Program-made: the position numbers and the translations under genes | Part shown: one piece after another, positions 1 to 6,998 of the stretch | How the letters are laid out: each line of letters begins with the position of its first letter | Position numbering within the stretch: position 1 is the first letter of the stretch | Assembly (NCBI GenBank): GCA_023145935.1 | Contig: JAGLDB010000062.1 | Span: 1 to 9,764 of the forward strand | DNA from: Candidatus Sabulitectum sp. | GTDB taxonomy: Bacteria; Fermentibacterota; Fermentibacteria; Fermentibacterales; Fermentibacteraceae | Reading direction: 5' to 3' | Length of the DNA stretch: 9,764 nt | The notes under the pieces: model-generated | The model's database searches: none | Seen by the model: the letters and a program-made list of their open reading frames with translations, nothing else | Told to the model about the DNA's origin: nothing

Positions 1-1620
1 TACAGTGGATACCAGGCAACCTGGTTGCTGGAGAACAGAGAGATCTGGTGTCTTCCAGTGAACAATGTTGACGGCTGGGTTCAGAACGAGACCACAAATC
101 CAGGTGGCGGAGGAATGCACCGCAAGAACATGAACTGGACAGCAGGTGGGGATGGCGTTGATCTGAACAGGAACTGGTCGGTGGACTGGGGTGGAGCTGG
201 CTCCAGCGGTGATCCCGGTTCTCAGACATATCGCGGAACAGGTCCACTCTCAGAGCCGGAAGCTTCCAATATCGACACATTCTGGCAGAGCCATATTCCC
301 GCTCAGATGCATTCCACGCATACCTATAGCAATGTGCTTATCTATCCATGGGGCTGGACAAGTGCTCCCACTACCAATGCTGCTGCCTACAGCACCCAGG
401 GTGAGATGATGGTGCAGTGGGCCACCGGTGAGGAACACTACATTTCCTACTATTTCGGTCCATCCGCCGGGAATACCCGTGATCACGCTTACGGTCTTTA
501 CGGAGCCATGAGCTGGAATCACGAGACCGGTGCATCTTTTGCCGGCTTCTGGCCTTCTGCCACTGAAGTGGTGAAGCTTTCACGAAGGAATCTTCGAAGC
601 TATCTGGTTACTGCGTGTCTTGCCGGCTGCCCGTACACGCCCCATGAGCCAGGTGTACCGGTAGTTGATAATATCGGTTCAGTGTCAGTGCCTTTCACCA
701 TAAACTGGAATGATGCTGCTCACGCTGACTATTACGCTCTCCAGAGACTCAGCGGCTATCAGCTGCTGGTGGATGATCACGGCGACAGTGGTCCGTTTGA
801 CAGGGTGAACTGGATAATGACCACAAGTCAGCACCACAGCGGAACACAGAGTTATGTTTCAAATGGAACCGGTGATATGACATGGCAGCAATCTGTTACA
901 ATTCCGGCAAATGGTGGTGGAAGGATCAGCTTCTGGTCGGAACAGGACATTAGTTATCAGGGAGCTTTCTCGTACAGTCCTGATGCCGGGTCAAACTGGT
1001 ACTATCTTCAGACCTTCAGCCGTGATGATATGACCTGGCGATTCAATATTCACGAGCTGGATGAGTTCCAGGGGCAGACACTGATGTTCCGCTGGGAGAG
1101 TTATGGAAGCAGTTCATCCTGCAAGCTCTACATTGATGATGTAAAAATAGAGGTCTGGGATAACAACGAGATACATGCGGATGATATCTCGGGTTCACAG
1201 TACACTGTTACCGCTCTTAATAATGGTGACTATTACTTCAGAGTCTGGTCTGTTGACAACGACTTCGGCCCGAGCTGGGCTTCCGAAGCTGTTTCTGCAC
1301 AGGTGAGCACCAGTGGTATTGAGGATTCATTTGAGGGCCTCGTACCACAGGTTTCTTCCCTGGGTCTGATAACACCGAACCCGGTCTATACAAATGCGAC
1401 AATTCCAGTCACAATTGCTCCTGGTGATCTTGCAACTGCAGAGCTTGCTGTTTTCGATATTTCAGGTCGAAAAGTTGTTGATCTTACCGGATCTATTAGC
1501 GAATCCGGCTACAGAAATATCGCTCTTGATGTCAGTGGTATTCCTGCGGGAGTTCATTTTATACGGCTTGAAACAGCTTCGGGCATTTTTGTTCGCAGGA
1601 TGGTTTCAGCTGTGAGATAA
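1..1620 (+). CDS. Secreted M14 zinc carboxypeptidase, C-terminal part (5' end outside window)
   Basis: The frame is open from the first base, so the start, the signal peptide and the first zinc motif (HxxE) lie upstream; 539 residues are visible. Metallocarboxypeptidase (M14) marks, numbered from the window edge, are: the HRKN arginine at 41 (Arg127 of carboxypeptidase A), DLNRN at 54-58 (the Asn144/Arg145 substrate clamp), HTYSN with zinc-ligand His107 (His196) in a context like the family's HSYS...YPYG, and Glu175 in NHETG as the likely catalytic glutamate (Glu270). After the catalytic part comes a fibronectin III-like domain (about 214-431) that seems to be interrupted by a jelly-roll beta-sandwich (about 256-393). 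The last 85 residues are a type A sorting or FlgD-like domain (TPNPV, then VFDISGRKV, ending in VR). The protein probably removes C-terminal residues from peptides outside the cell. The M14 assignment is firm; substrate preference is unknown. The gene ends just before a terminator. Confidence 0.9.
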   Translation, partial: YSGYQATWLLENREIWCLPVNNVDGWVQNETTNPGGGGMHRKNMNWTAGGDGVDLNRNWSVDWGGAGSSGDPGSQTYRGTGPLSEPEASNIDTFWQSHIPAQMHSTHTYSNVLIYPWGWTSAPTTNAAAYSTQGEMMVQWATGEEHYISYYFGPSAGNTRDHAYGLYGAMSWNHETGASFAGFWPSATEVVKLSRRNLRSYLVTACLAGCPYTPHEPGVPVVDNIGSVSVPFTINWNDAAHADYYALQRLSGYQLLVDDHGDSGPFDRVNWIMTTSQHHSGTQSYVSNGTGDMTWQQSVTIPANGGGRISFWSEQDISYQGAFSYSPDAGSNWYYLQTFSRDDMTWRFNIHELDEFQGQTLMFRWESYGSSSSCKLYIDDVKIEVWDNNEIHADDISGSQYTVTALNNGDYYFRVWSVDNDFGPSWASEAVSAQVSTSGIEDSFEGLVPQVSSLGLITPNPVYTNATIPVTIAPGDLATAELAVFDISGRKVVDLTGSISESGYRNIALDVSGIPAGVHFIRLETASGIFVRRMVSAVR

Positions 1621-1636
1621 AGCAATCTTCTTTGAT

Positions 1637-1667
1637 GAGGCGGTGGTGATATCCGCCGCCTCTTTGT
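1637..1667 (+). terminator. Intrinsic terminator of the carboxypeptidase gene
   Basis: A 10-bp stem (arms 1637-1646 GAGGCGGTGG and 1653-1662 CCGCCGCCTC, one G-T wobble) closes a 6-base loop. It is followed by a short T-rich tail (TTTGT, 1663-1667). It starts 17 bases after the carboxypeptidase stop codon. The stem is GC-rich and convincing; the tail is short, so termination may be incomplete. Confidence 0.75.
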
Positions 1668-1722
1668 AATGTATCTATATTCCTGATATGTTCTGCCTGG
1701 TTGGAATTTCGATCTTATTTCC

Positions 1723-1730
1723 GGGGGGTG
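1723..1730 (+). promoter_or_regulatory. Ribosome binding site supporting the GTG start at 1740
   Basis: A G-rich run (GGGGGGTG) followed by GA sits nine bases before GTG at 1740. It resembles a Shine-Dalgarno site and supports that start. A later start would remove the first CxxC pair of the zinc ribbon. I see no convincing promoter hexamers between the terminator and this site. Confidence 0.5.
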
Positions 1731-1739
1731 GATTAACCT

Positions 1740-2390
1740 GTGAAAATTCCATGCACACAGTGCGGTGCTCTTCTGGCTGTTACATCTCCAGATGCTTACG
1801 TCACCTGTCCTTATTGCGGGGCCAGGGCTGTTGTTAGTGGCTATACAGGGGTCAATTTTCTGCATAGGCCTGCTCTTGACAAAAAAGGTGCTCTTCGTCT
1901 TTTTAGTCCGGGGAGTATGGCCACAGCGTCTCTTTACTGGTTTCCTTATGACCCGGACACGCTTTCCAGGATTTTTACCCAGCCGTACGCAGAGATGGAG
2001 CATTATTCGCCTCCGTCTGCAGACAGAAGAGTATGGGATGAATCTGAAATTGCTGATACAATTGTTCCAGTTGATCCAGAGCTGGTTGGCGAAAGTGGAA
2101 TTGTCTATCATCCTTTCTGGGTGGTTATTAGTGCTTCCACTTCCCAGGGAACCATGGTTGACGGAGTAAGTGGCAGAAAGCTGGGAGAATCAACTGTTTC
2201 CAGTAACGAAAATCCTTTTAATCCAGTGCATGAAGCTTTCTCTTCCTTTCTTATCAGCGTTGCTCCAGCTCTGCTGATCTTTTTTTTGATCAGAGGTTTT
2301 TCGGTGTTTTGGGCATCTCTGCTTGGAATGGCTGTTGCAATACTTGCCCCGGGATTGTTGCAGATGATTAAAGGAAAAGGCAGATCATGA
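1740..2390 (+). CDS. Zinc-ribbon membrane protein, first of three paralog-like genes
   Basis: This protein of 216 residues has a GTG start. An N-terminal zinc ribbon has its cysteines at 5, 8, 23 and 26 (CTQC and CPYC). A soluble middle part includes YHPFWVV followed by a VDGVSGRKLG turn. Two hydrophobic segments at about 168-184 and 187-209 precede a basic tail (KGKGR). There is no signal peptide, so the ribbon and middle domain most likely face the cytoplasm from a C-terminal hairpin anchor. The PFW...VDGxSGxxL pattern recurs in the next gene, which points to shared ancestry. The stop overlaps the next start as ATGA, implying translational coupling. I do not recognise a named family with a known function. 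Ribbons of this kind are often autoannotated as TFIIB-like or helicase-related from the zinc motif alone, and nothing here supports enzymatic activity. Confidence 0.8.
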   Translation: MKIPCTQCGALLAVTSPDAYVTCPYCGARAVVSGYTGVNFLHRPALDKKGALRLFSPGSMATASLYWFPYDPDTLSRIFTQPYAEMEHYSPPSADRRVWDESEIADTIVPVDPELVGESGIVYHPFWVVISASTSQGTMVDGVSGRKLGESTVSSNENPFNPVHEAFSSFLISVAPALLIFFLIRGFSVFWASLLGMAVAILAPGLLQMIKGKGRS

Positions 2391-3427
2391 GCGATCTTTT
2401 AACTTTTTCCTGCCCTTCTTGTGCAGGGCTGCTTGAGGTCAGTGAGGGAAACACAAATACGGTCTGTCCAAATTGTGATACCCCCCTGCTTCTTGAAGGT
2501 GTTGTGAACAGGTATGTAATTGCTTCCACGGTTGATTCTACCAGTGCCATTCGTGTTGTGCGTCGCAAACTTGAGGAAATGTCCGCAGGTATTCTTACCG
2601 GATGCAGAGTAAGAAAACCCTTTCTTACCTATGTCCCATTCTGGATATTGTCGTGCAGAGTAGACGGATATGTATTTGGAGTAAAACCAGTATTCAAGCA
2701 GCGCAGAGTACGGGCTTCTATGGAAAACGATGAAGGTGGCGGACAGGGAACAGTGATCAGAACCATTAAGCAGAGAAAAGGCGTTCGTGCAGAAGAACAC
2801 CAGATAAGCAGTGGTTTCGATGTAATTGTCAGTGCAGCCCATCTTGAGCCGCTTGGAATACCATCTCTGGGAGCAGACTCTCAAATGGGTCTTGCAGGAA
2901 TGGCCCTGGGACGCTCCGGTTCCAGACTGCCTTTGACAGTTTTTGATTCAGGGAAGCTTCCGTCAGAAGCTCATGTTGTAGATCCTGCAGTTTCTATTAA
3001 TCAGGCTAAAGAGGAAGCAGACAGGTATATCCAGCGAATATGCGGTGGAGTAGGAGTTGGTCTTGAGCAGCGATCCATGTATCTGGCTGTTACTGGTTCC
3101 AGAGAAAAACTGGTGCATTACCCTCTGTGGGTCGTTGAGTATGTTCTTGCGGAGAAAACGTACAGAATTGTTGTTGACGGCTGTTCCGGTAAGATACTCA
3201 GGGGAGCTTTCCCGCCTGATTCTGCCCATTGGAGAAAGGTCTGTCGGATCCTGGGAAGTGTATGGGCCGGTCTTATTCCCATTTTGATACTACTGGTTTT
3301 TTCCGGTATTCTGAGGATAGGACCTGTGTTTATGTTTGTTGCACTCTCAGTTTATGGGCTGGGCGCTGTTTCCGCAAAATTCCTGAAACTTGCAGAGAAG
3401 AACGCTGGAATGGACAGCCTGATATGA
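2387..3427 (+). CDS. Zinc-ribbon membrane protein, second and longest paralog
   Basis: This protein of 346 residues starts at ATG 2387, sharing ATGA with the stop of the preceding gene. The zinc ribbon cysteines are at 9, 12, 27 and 30 (CPSC and CPNC). A first beta-rich unit contains YVPFWIL. The centre has a long polar stretch. A second unit contains HYPLWVVEYVL and then VVDGCSGKILRG, matching the YHPFWVV...VDGVSGRKLG part of the upstream protein. Two hydrophobic segments (about 292-309 and 312-332) near the C-terminus are probably a membrane hairpin. No catalytic signature is visible. The architecture (cytoplasmic ribbon, two PFW/PLW beta units, C-terminal anchor) suggests a membrane-bound scaffold or partner-binding protein, but that is inference. 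The gene overlaps the next one by four bases. Confidence 0.8.
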   Translation: MSDLLTFSCPSCAGLLEVSEGNTNTVCPNCDTPLLLEGVVNRYVIASTVDSTSAIRVVRRKLEEMSAGILTGCRVRKPFLTYVPFWILSCRVDGYVFGVKPVFKQRRVRASMENDEGGGQGTVIRTIKQRKGVRAEEHQISSGFDVIVSAAHLEPLGIPSLGADSQMGLAGMALGRSGSRLPLTVFDSGKLPSEAHVVDPAVSINQAKEEADRYIQRICGGVGVGLEQRSMYLAVTGSREKLVHYPLWVVEYVLAEKTYRIVVDGCSGKILRGAFPPDSAHWRKVCRILGSVWAGLIPILILLVFSGILRIGPVFMFVALSVYGLGAVSAKFLKLAEKNAGMDSLI

Positions 3428-4113
3428 GAATTACAAGACTTGTCTGCGGGCACTGCAGAGCCACTCTTTCCGGACTGGGTCAGGACAAATTGTTTTTTTG
3501 CAGCAACTGCGGCAAAGGCTGGGTTCTTGGTGAAACCGGTCTTGAGCCGGTACAGGTTCAGTGCAGAGCATCTGCAGATTCCCGTCTGCCTCTTCCTTTC
3601 TGGATGGTGACTGCTTCTGTACATATTCTGAAGAGAACCGTTCGAAATGAATTCACAGCAACTATGATTCAATTTGGCAGCAGGTACGAAGAGAGTGTTT
3701 TGTCCTCCAAGAAGAATGAGACAGGAGGGCAGCTGGATAGAAGAACTTTCCTTTTTCCTGCTTTTCCTGTAGACGGTCTGCCGGGTATAGGCGTTAGTCT
3801 TTCCAGGCAGATCGATAGTCTTCCTGATGTAACTGGTAGAGAAGGCAAGCTGCCTGATATTTGCGGCGGAACAATTTCTTTGAACGATGCTGCGGTACTT
3901 GCAAGGTGTGTTGCTGTTGGCCAGGAAACTGAAAAGTCGGACTGGCTTGCTGAAATAGAGATAGTCCTTTCATCTGTCAGGTCTGTTCTTGTTATACTGC
4001 CGTGTTTTCAGGAGGTTGAAAAGGTGGTAATTGCTGAGACCGGTGTATCATTTTTTAGAAGATCGGTGGCTGGATGGAATGGGATTGTTGACTACCATGG
4101 CAGCAGAACTTGA
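3424..4113 (+). CDS. Zinc-ribbon protein, third paralog, without membrane segment
   Basis: This protein of 229 residues starts at ATG 3424, which overlaps the previous stop as ATGA. The same frame is open back to an ATG at 3229, but using it would add 65 residues that overlap the preceding gene by about 200 bases and would push the ribbon away from the N-terminus. From 3424 the ribbon cysteines fall at 8, 11, 26 and 29 (CGHC and CSNC), as in the two upstream proteins. LPLPFWMVTASVHI corresponds to YVPFWILSCRVDG of the second protein, and GKLP...ISLNDAA to its GKLP...VSINQAK. The C-terminus (LVILPCFQEVEKVVIAETG) matches the HYPLWVVEYVL...VVDG unit but stops before any membrane hairpin. It is probably a soluble partner of the two anchored paralogs. 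Function unknown. Confidence 0.78.
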   Translation: MRITRLVCGHCRATLSGLGQDKLFFCSNCGKGWVLGETGLEPVQVQCRASADSRLPLPFWMVTASVHILKRTVRNEFTATMIQFGSRYEESVLSSKKNETGGQLDRRTFLFPAFPVDGLPGIGVSLSRQIDSLPDVTGREGKLPDICGGTISLNDAAVLARCVAVGQETEKSDWLAEIEIVLSSVRSVLVILPCFQEVEKVVIAETGVSFFRRSVAGWNGIVDYHGSRT

Positions 4114-4176
4114 CCTAATGACATTTCTGTCCTAAGGTAGCATCATCGGGAAAACTCATACATGAAGGAGACATAG
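4114..4176 (+). promoter_or_regulatory. Leader before yebC with ribosome binding site and possible promoter
   Basis: This gap of 63 bases separates the zinc-ribbon genes from yebC. AAGGAG at 4165-4170 lies six bases before the yebC ATG and is a clear Shine-Dalgarno site. TTGACC at 4110-4115 overlaps the stop of the preceding gene and could be a -35 element; 17 bases downstream TAAGGT is only a poor -10. No terminator-like hairpin is present, so read-through from upstream is possible. Confidence 0.35.
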
Positions 4177-4902
4177 ATGTCCGGACACAATAAATGGAGC
4201 ACGATCAAACACAAGAAGGGTAAAGCAGATGCTGCCCGTGGCAAGATATTCAGTCGCCTGGTAAAGGAAATTTCGGTGGCAGCCCGTGTAGGCGGTGGTG
4301 ATGTTGATATGAATCCAAGATTGAGGGTCGCCGTTGACAGTGCCAGAGGGCAGAATATGCCCAACGACAATATTGAGAGGGCTATCAAGCGCGGAACAGG
4401 TGAACTTGAGGGTGTTACATATGAAGAAATGCTCTACGAGGCTTACGGACCAGGTGGAGTTGCCATAATTATAGAAGTTTTAACAGACAACAAGAACCGT
4501 GCAGCTGCGGAGATCCGTCATTCTCTTACAAAAGGAGGAGGCAGCCTGGGTTCAAAGAACAGTGTAGCCTACCTTTTCAGCAAGCAGGGGCAGATCTGTA
4601 TCGATGGAACAGCCCATACAGAGGACGAGGTTCTTGAAGCAGGTCTTGAAGCCGGTCTTGAGGATGTTGAAGTTGTAGAGGAAACCATTATTGCCTCCAC
4701 TGGGCCTGATGATGTTTTTGCAGTAAAGGAAGCTTTGGAGTCTGCTGGAATAAAAGTTGTTTCTTCTGAGGTAACAAAGGTTCCGGCCAACACGGTTCTT
4801 CTTACTGGCAAGGTGGCCTTAAGAACCATGAAGCTCCTTGAAGCTCTTGAGGATCTGGACGATGTTCAGGCTCTTTTCTCGAACTTTGATATGGAAGAAT
4901 AG
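4177..4902 (+). CDS. yebC: YebC/TACO1-family translation-related protein
   Basis: This protein of 241 residues is full length for the family. The N-terminus MSGHNKWSTIKHKKGKADA is the family hallmark. It is followed by the RGKIFSRLVKEI helix, PRLRVAVDSARGQNMPNDNIERAIKRG, and the beta-rich YEAYGPGGVAIIIEVLTDNKNR segment. The C-terminal part carries LLEALEDLDDVQALFSNFDM, also standard. YebC proteins are cytoplasmic; they were long annotated as transcription regulators, while mitochondrial TACO1 and recent work on bacterial members point to a role at the ribosome in translating difficult sequences. The ATG has a strong AAGGAG six bases upstream. The stop codon directly abuts the ruvC start. Placement before ruvC is the common bacterial arrangement, so the identification is very secure. 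Confidence 0.97.
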   Translation: MSGHNKWSTIKHKKGKADAARGKIFSRLVKEISVAARVGGGDVDMNPRLRVAVDSARGQNMPNDNIERAIKRGTGELEGVTYEEMLYEAYGPGGVAIIIEVLTDNKNRAAAEIRHSLTKGGGSLGSKNSVAYLFSKQGQICIDGTAHTEDEVLEAGLEAGLEDVEVVEETIIASTGPDDVFAVKEALESAGIKVVSSEVTKVPANTVLLTGKVALRTMKLLEALEDLDDVQALFSNFDMEE

Positions 4903-5391
4903 TTGGCTGAAAAGATAATTCTTGGAATTGATCCCGGATTGAATATTACCGGCTTTGGAGTAATCTTAGCTAGCTCGGGTTCCATAAAGTTACTGGATGC
5001 AGGAACCATCAGATCAAAAGCATCGGATCCTCTTACTCCCAGGCTTGCGGAGTTGTACAGGGGGCTTGCTGAGGTTATTCAGAAGTATTCTCCTGATGTA
5101 ATGGGAATGGAAAAGATATATTCCCATTATCGCCATCCTGTAACTGCCATTATCATGGGGCATGCTCGTGGTGTTCTTTGTCTTGCTGCAGGATTGAAGG
5201 GGATAAGGGTGGAGTCGCTGCCTGCGAGCAGGGTTAAGAAGGCGGTAACCGGTAACGGGCGGGCCAGCAAGCAGCAGGTAAATGGGATGGTATGCCGTAT
5301 TTTCGGTATCCGGAGTGAACTGAAACCACTTGATGTGAGTGATGCCCTTGCAGTGGCCATTGCTCTCTACGAAGCGGAGCGATATGCTTGA
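4903..5391 (+). CDS. ruvC: Holliday junction resolvase RuvC
   Basis: This protein of 162 residues is usual for RuvC. It cuts four-way DNA junctions during recombination repair, together with the RuvAB motor. The acidic metal-binding residues are visible: Asp10 in LGIDPG, Glu70 in GMEKIYSH, and Asp144 and Asp147 in LDVSDALA. The MGHARGV segment (85-91) matches the family's GQARG helix. The start is TTG at 4903. The codon just before it in frame is a stop (TAG, which also ends yebC), and no ATG precedes the essential Asp10, so TTG is forced. The Shine-Dalgarno is weak (GGAA inside the last yebC codons), consistent with translation coupled to yebC. The 3' end overlaps ruvA by eight bases. Confidence 0.96.
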   Translation: MAEKIILGIDPGLNITGFGVILASSGSIKLLDAGTIRSKASDPLTPRLAELYRGLAEVIQKYSPDVMGMEKIYSHYRHPVTAIIMGHARGVLCLAAGLKGIRVESLPASRVKKAVTGNGRASKQQVNGMVCRIFGIRSELKPLDVSDALAVAIALYEAERYA

Positions 5392-5974
5392 AAGTATCAG
5401 AGGGCTTGTTACGGGAACAGATCGATCCTACATTCTTCTGGAGACCGGTCCTGTTACAGTGCGTCTTTTAGCTCCGGGATACTTTCTTCGACATGTTTCT
5501 GTTGGCGATGAATCTGTTTTCTTCCTTCTTTTTCAAATCGTTAATGAGGGAAACAAAGGGGTGCCACTGGCAGTTGCTTTCCCAAGTATTTCAGACAGAG
5601 ATTTTTTTACAAAGTTCATAAGTGTATCCGGTGTGGGGGTAAGAGCAGCTGCAAAGGCAATGGTTATTCCACCGTCTGAGCTTGCTTCAGCAATTGCAAC
5701 AGGTGACATAAAGGTGCTTAAGTCTCTTCCGGGTATAGGGAACTCCAGAGCAAAGCAGATCGTGGCAAAGTTGCAGGATGTGATGTCCAGCTCCAGTTAT
5801 GTTTCTTCGGTGCCTTCAGCTACTGCAGGTACTGTGGATGCAAGAGCTATTCTTGAACAGCTCGGTATCCCATCTTCAGAAGCTGTTTCTCTGGTAAAAT
5901 TGGCTGTAGATGACGTTGGGTCAGGGGCTTCTGCATCTGTTCTGGTCAAGGCAGCCATGAAATTGAGGGACTGA
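5384..5974 (+). CDS. ruvA: Holliday junction DNA-binding protein RuvA
   Basis: This protein of 196 residues is normal for RuvA. It binds four-way junctions as a tetramer and loads the RuvB motor. The ATG at 5384 gives the typical beginning MLESIRG, with GGAG at 5376-5379; an ATG 45 bases upstream is in frame but adds residues inside ruvC. Helix-hairpin-helix motifs are at about 79-91 (SVSGVGVRAAA) and 114-128 (SLPGIGNSRAKQI). A linker follows, then the RuvB-binding domain III (ARAILEQLGIPSSEA to the end). The N-terminal barrel is divergent: the usual GGVGY motif reads GPVTV at 22-26. The acidic-pin position corresponding to E. coli Glu55-Asp56 is Glu55-Gly56. ruvB begins one base after the stop, with GAGGGA upstream. 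Confidence 0.95.
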   Translation: MLESIRGLVTGTDRSYILLETGPVTVRLLAPGYFLRHVSVGDESVFFLLFQIVNEGNKGVPLAVAFPSISDRDFFTKFISVSGVGVRAAAKAMVIPPSELASAIATGDIKVLKSLPGIGNSRAKQIVAKLQDVMSSSSYVSSVPSATAGTVDARAILEQLGIPSSEAVSLVKLAVDDVGSGASASVLVKAAMKLRD

Positions 5975-5975
5975 T

Positions 5976-6998
5976 ATGTCACTGGAATCCATTGTACGGG
6001 CAGACAATGTAAGCGAGGTAGACGAAAGAGATTTTACCAGCCTCAGACCAAAAAGTTTTGCCGAATATATTGGTCAGCGCGAACTCATAAATAATCTGAA
6101 GATTGCTGTGCAGGCGGCGAAAGAGCGTGGAGAACCGTTGGACCACCTGCTTTTTCACGGACCGCCGGGCCTCGGGAAAACAACGCTTGCTTATGTAATA
6201 GCAGAAGAAATGGAAGCTGATATAGTCTGCACTTCAGGACCGGCTCTTGAAAGGCCTGCGGATCTTGTTGGAATATTAACCAACCTTAAAAGAGGAGATG
6301 TTCTCTTCATCGATGAGATACACCGGTTGCCAAGAATAGTAGAGGAGTACATCTATCCCGCAATGGAAGATTATGAGATCGATATGGTAATTGATCCAGG
6401 GCCCCACGCAAGAACGGTTAAGCTGGAGTTGAGCCATTTTACCATCGTTGGCGCCACAACCCGTGCGGGGCTTATTACGGGTCCTCTAAGAGACAGATTT
6501 GGCTTTTCGCTGCATCTGGAATTTTACGATGTGAAGGATTTAAAAACTATTATTACCCGCTCTGCAGGGATACTTTCAACAGCAATAACCGGAGAAGGCT
6601 CTGAATCAATTGCATTTCGATCAAGGGGTACACCCAGGATAGCAAACAGACTTCTTAAGAGGGCCAGAGATTATGCTCAGGTTATGCGGCGTGAGGCTAT
6701 TGATGAAGTCACTTCCGTGGAGGCTATGGATATAAACGGTGTAGATGAAGCCGGGCTGGACAGGCTGGACAGAAACTACCTCAATGTTATTATCAAGCAG
6801 TACGCTGGTGGACCGGTAGGTGTATCCGCTATTGCTGCTACGCTTAACGAGGAAAGAGATACTCTTATTGATGTGGTGGAACCTTTCCTTCTTGCAAGAG
6901 GTTTTCTTAACCGAACAAGCAGGGGCCGGGTAGCTACAGCTCATGCCTACAGACATCTTGGCTTTACCAGAGCAGGTCAGGAGGAACTTCCGCTTTGA
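5976..6998 (+). CDS. ruvB: Holliday junction ATP-dependent helicase RuvB
   Basis: This protein of 340 residues is full length. It is the hexameric AAA+ motor that drives branch migration with RuvA. It shows Walker A GPPGLGKT at 63-70, Walker B LFIDEIH at 110-116, the sensor segment GATTRAG near 159-165, and LRDRFGF at 171-177 with the arginine finger. LRPKSFAEYIGQ at the N-terminus is the standard RuvB lead-in. The C-terminal winged-helix domain is present (GGPVGVSAIAATLNEERDT through RGRVATAHAYRHLG). The ATG start sits one base after the ruvA stop, with GAGGGA a few bases upstream. The last four bases overlap the queH start. All core motifs are intact, so the motor should be active. Confidence 0.98.
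   Translation: MSLESIVRADNVSEVDERDFTSLRPKSFAEYIGQRELINNLKIAVQAAKERGEPLDHLLFHGPPGLGKTTLAYVIAEEMEADIVCTSGPALERPADLVGILTNLKRGDVLFIDEIHRLPRIVEEYIYPAMEDYEIDMVIDPGPHARTVKLELSHFTIVGATTRAGLITGPLRDRFGFSLHLEFYDVKDLKTIITRSAGILSTAITGEGSESIAFRSRGTPRIANRLLKRARDYAQVMRREAIDEVTSVEAMDINGVDEAGLDRLDRNYLNVIIKQYAGGPVGVSAIAATLNEERDTLIDVVEPFLLARGFLNRTSRGRVATAHAYRHLGFTRAGQEELPL
6979..6985 (+). promoter_or_regulatory. Strong ribosome binding site fixing the queH TTG start
   Basis: AGGAGGA inside the last codons of ruvB lies nine bases before TTG at 6995. This near-perfect Shine-Dalgarno, with the family-typical HVCCAPC motif beginning eight residues after the TTG, identifies the rare start codon. Confidence 0.75.

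Noticed and set aside
1554..2111. A 185-codon open frame on the minus strand spanning the carboxypeptidase end, the terminator and the first zinc-ribbon gene.
   Set aside because: It crosses two well supported genes and a terminator, and its composition (rich in R, K, S and P) is typical of a shadow frame.
4129..4141. GTCCTAAGGTAGC before yebC is identical to a universally conserved piece of 23S rRNA next to helix 69, also within the I-CeuI homing endonuclease target.
   Set aside because: A 13-base match between a 9.8 kb window and a 2.9 kb rRNA, counting both strands, is expected about 0.8 times by chance. The neighbouring bases do not continue the rRNA sequence without a gap, so there is no sign of an rRNA fragment.
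5339..5383. ATG at 5339 as the ruvA start.
   Set aside because: It would add 15 residues inside ruvC and precede the family-typical beginning MLESIRG, which has its own ribosome site.
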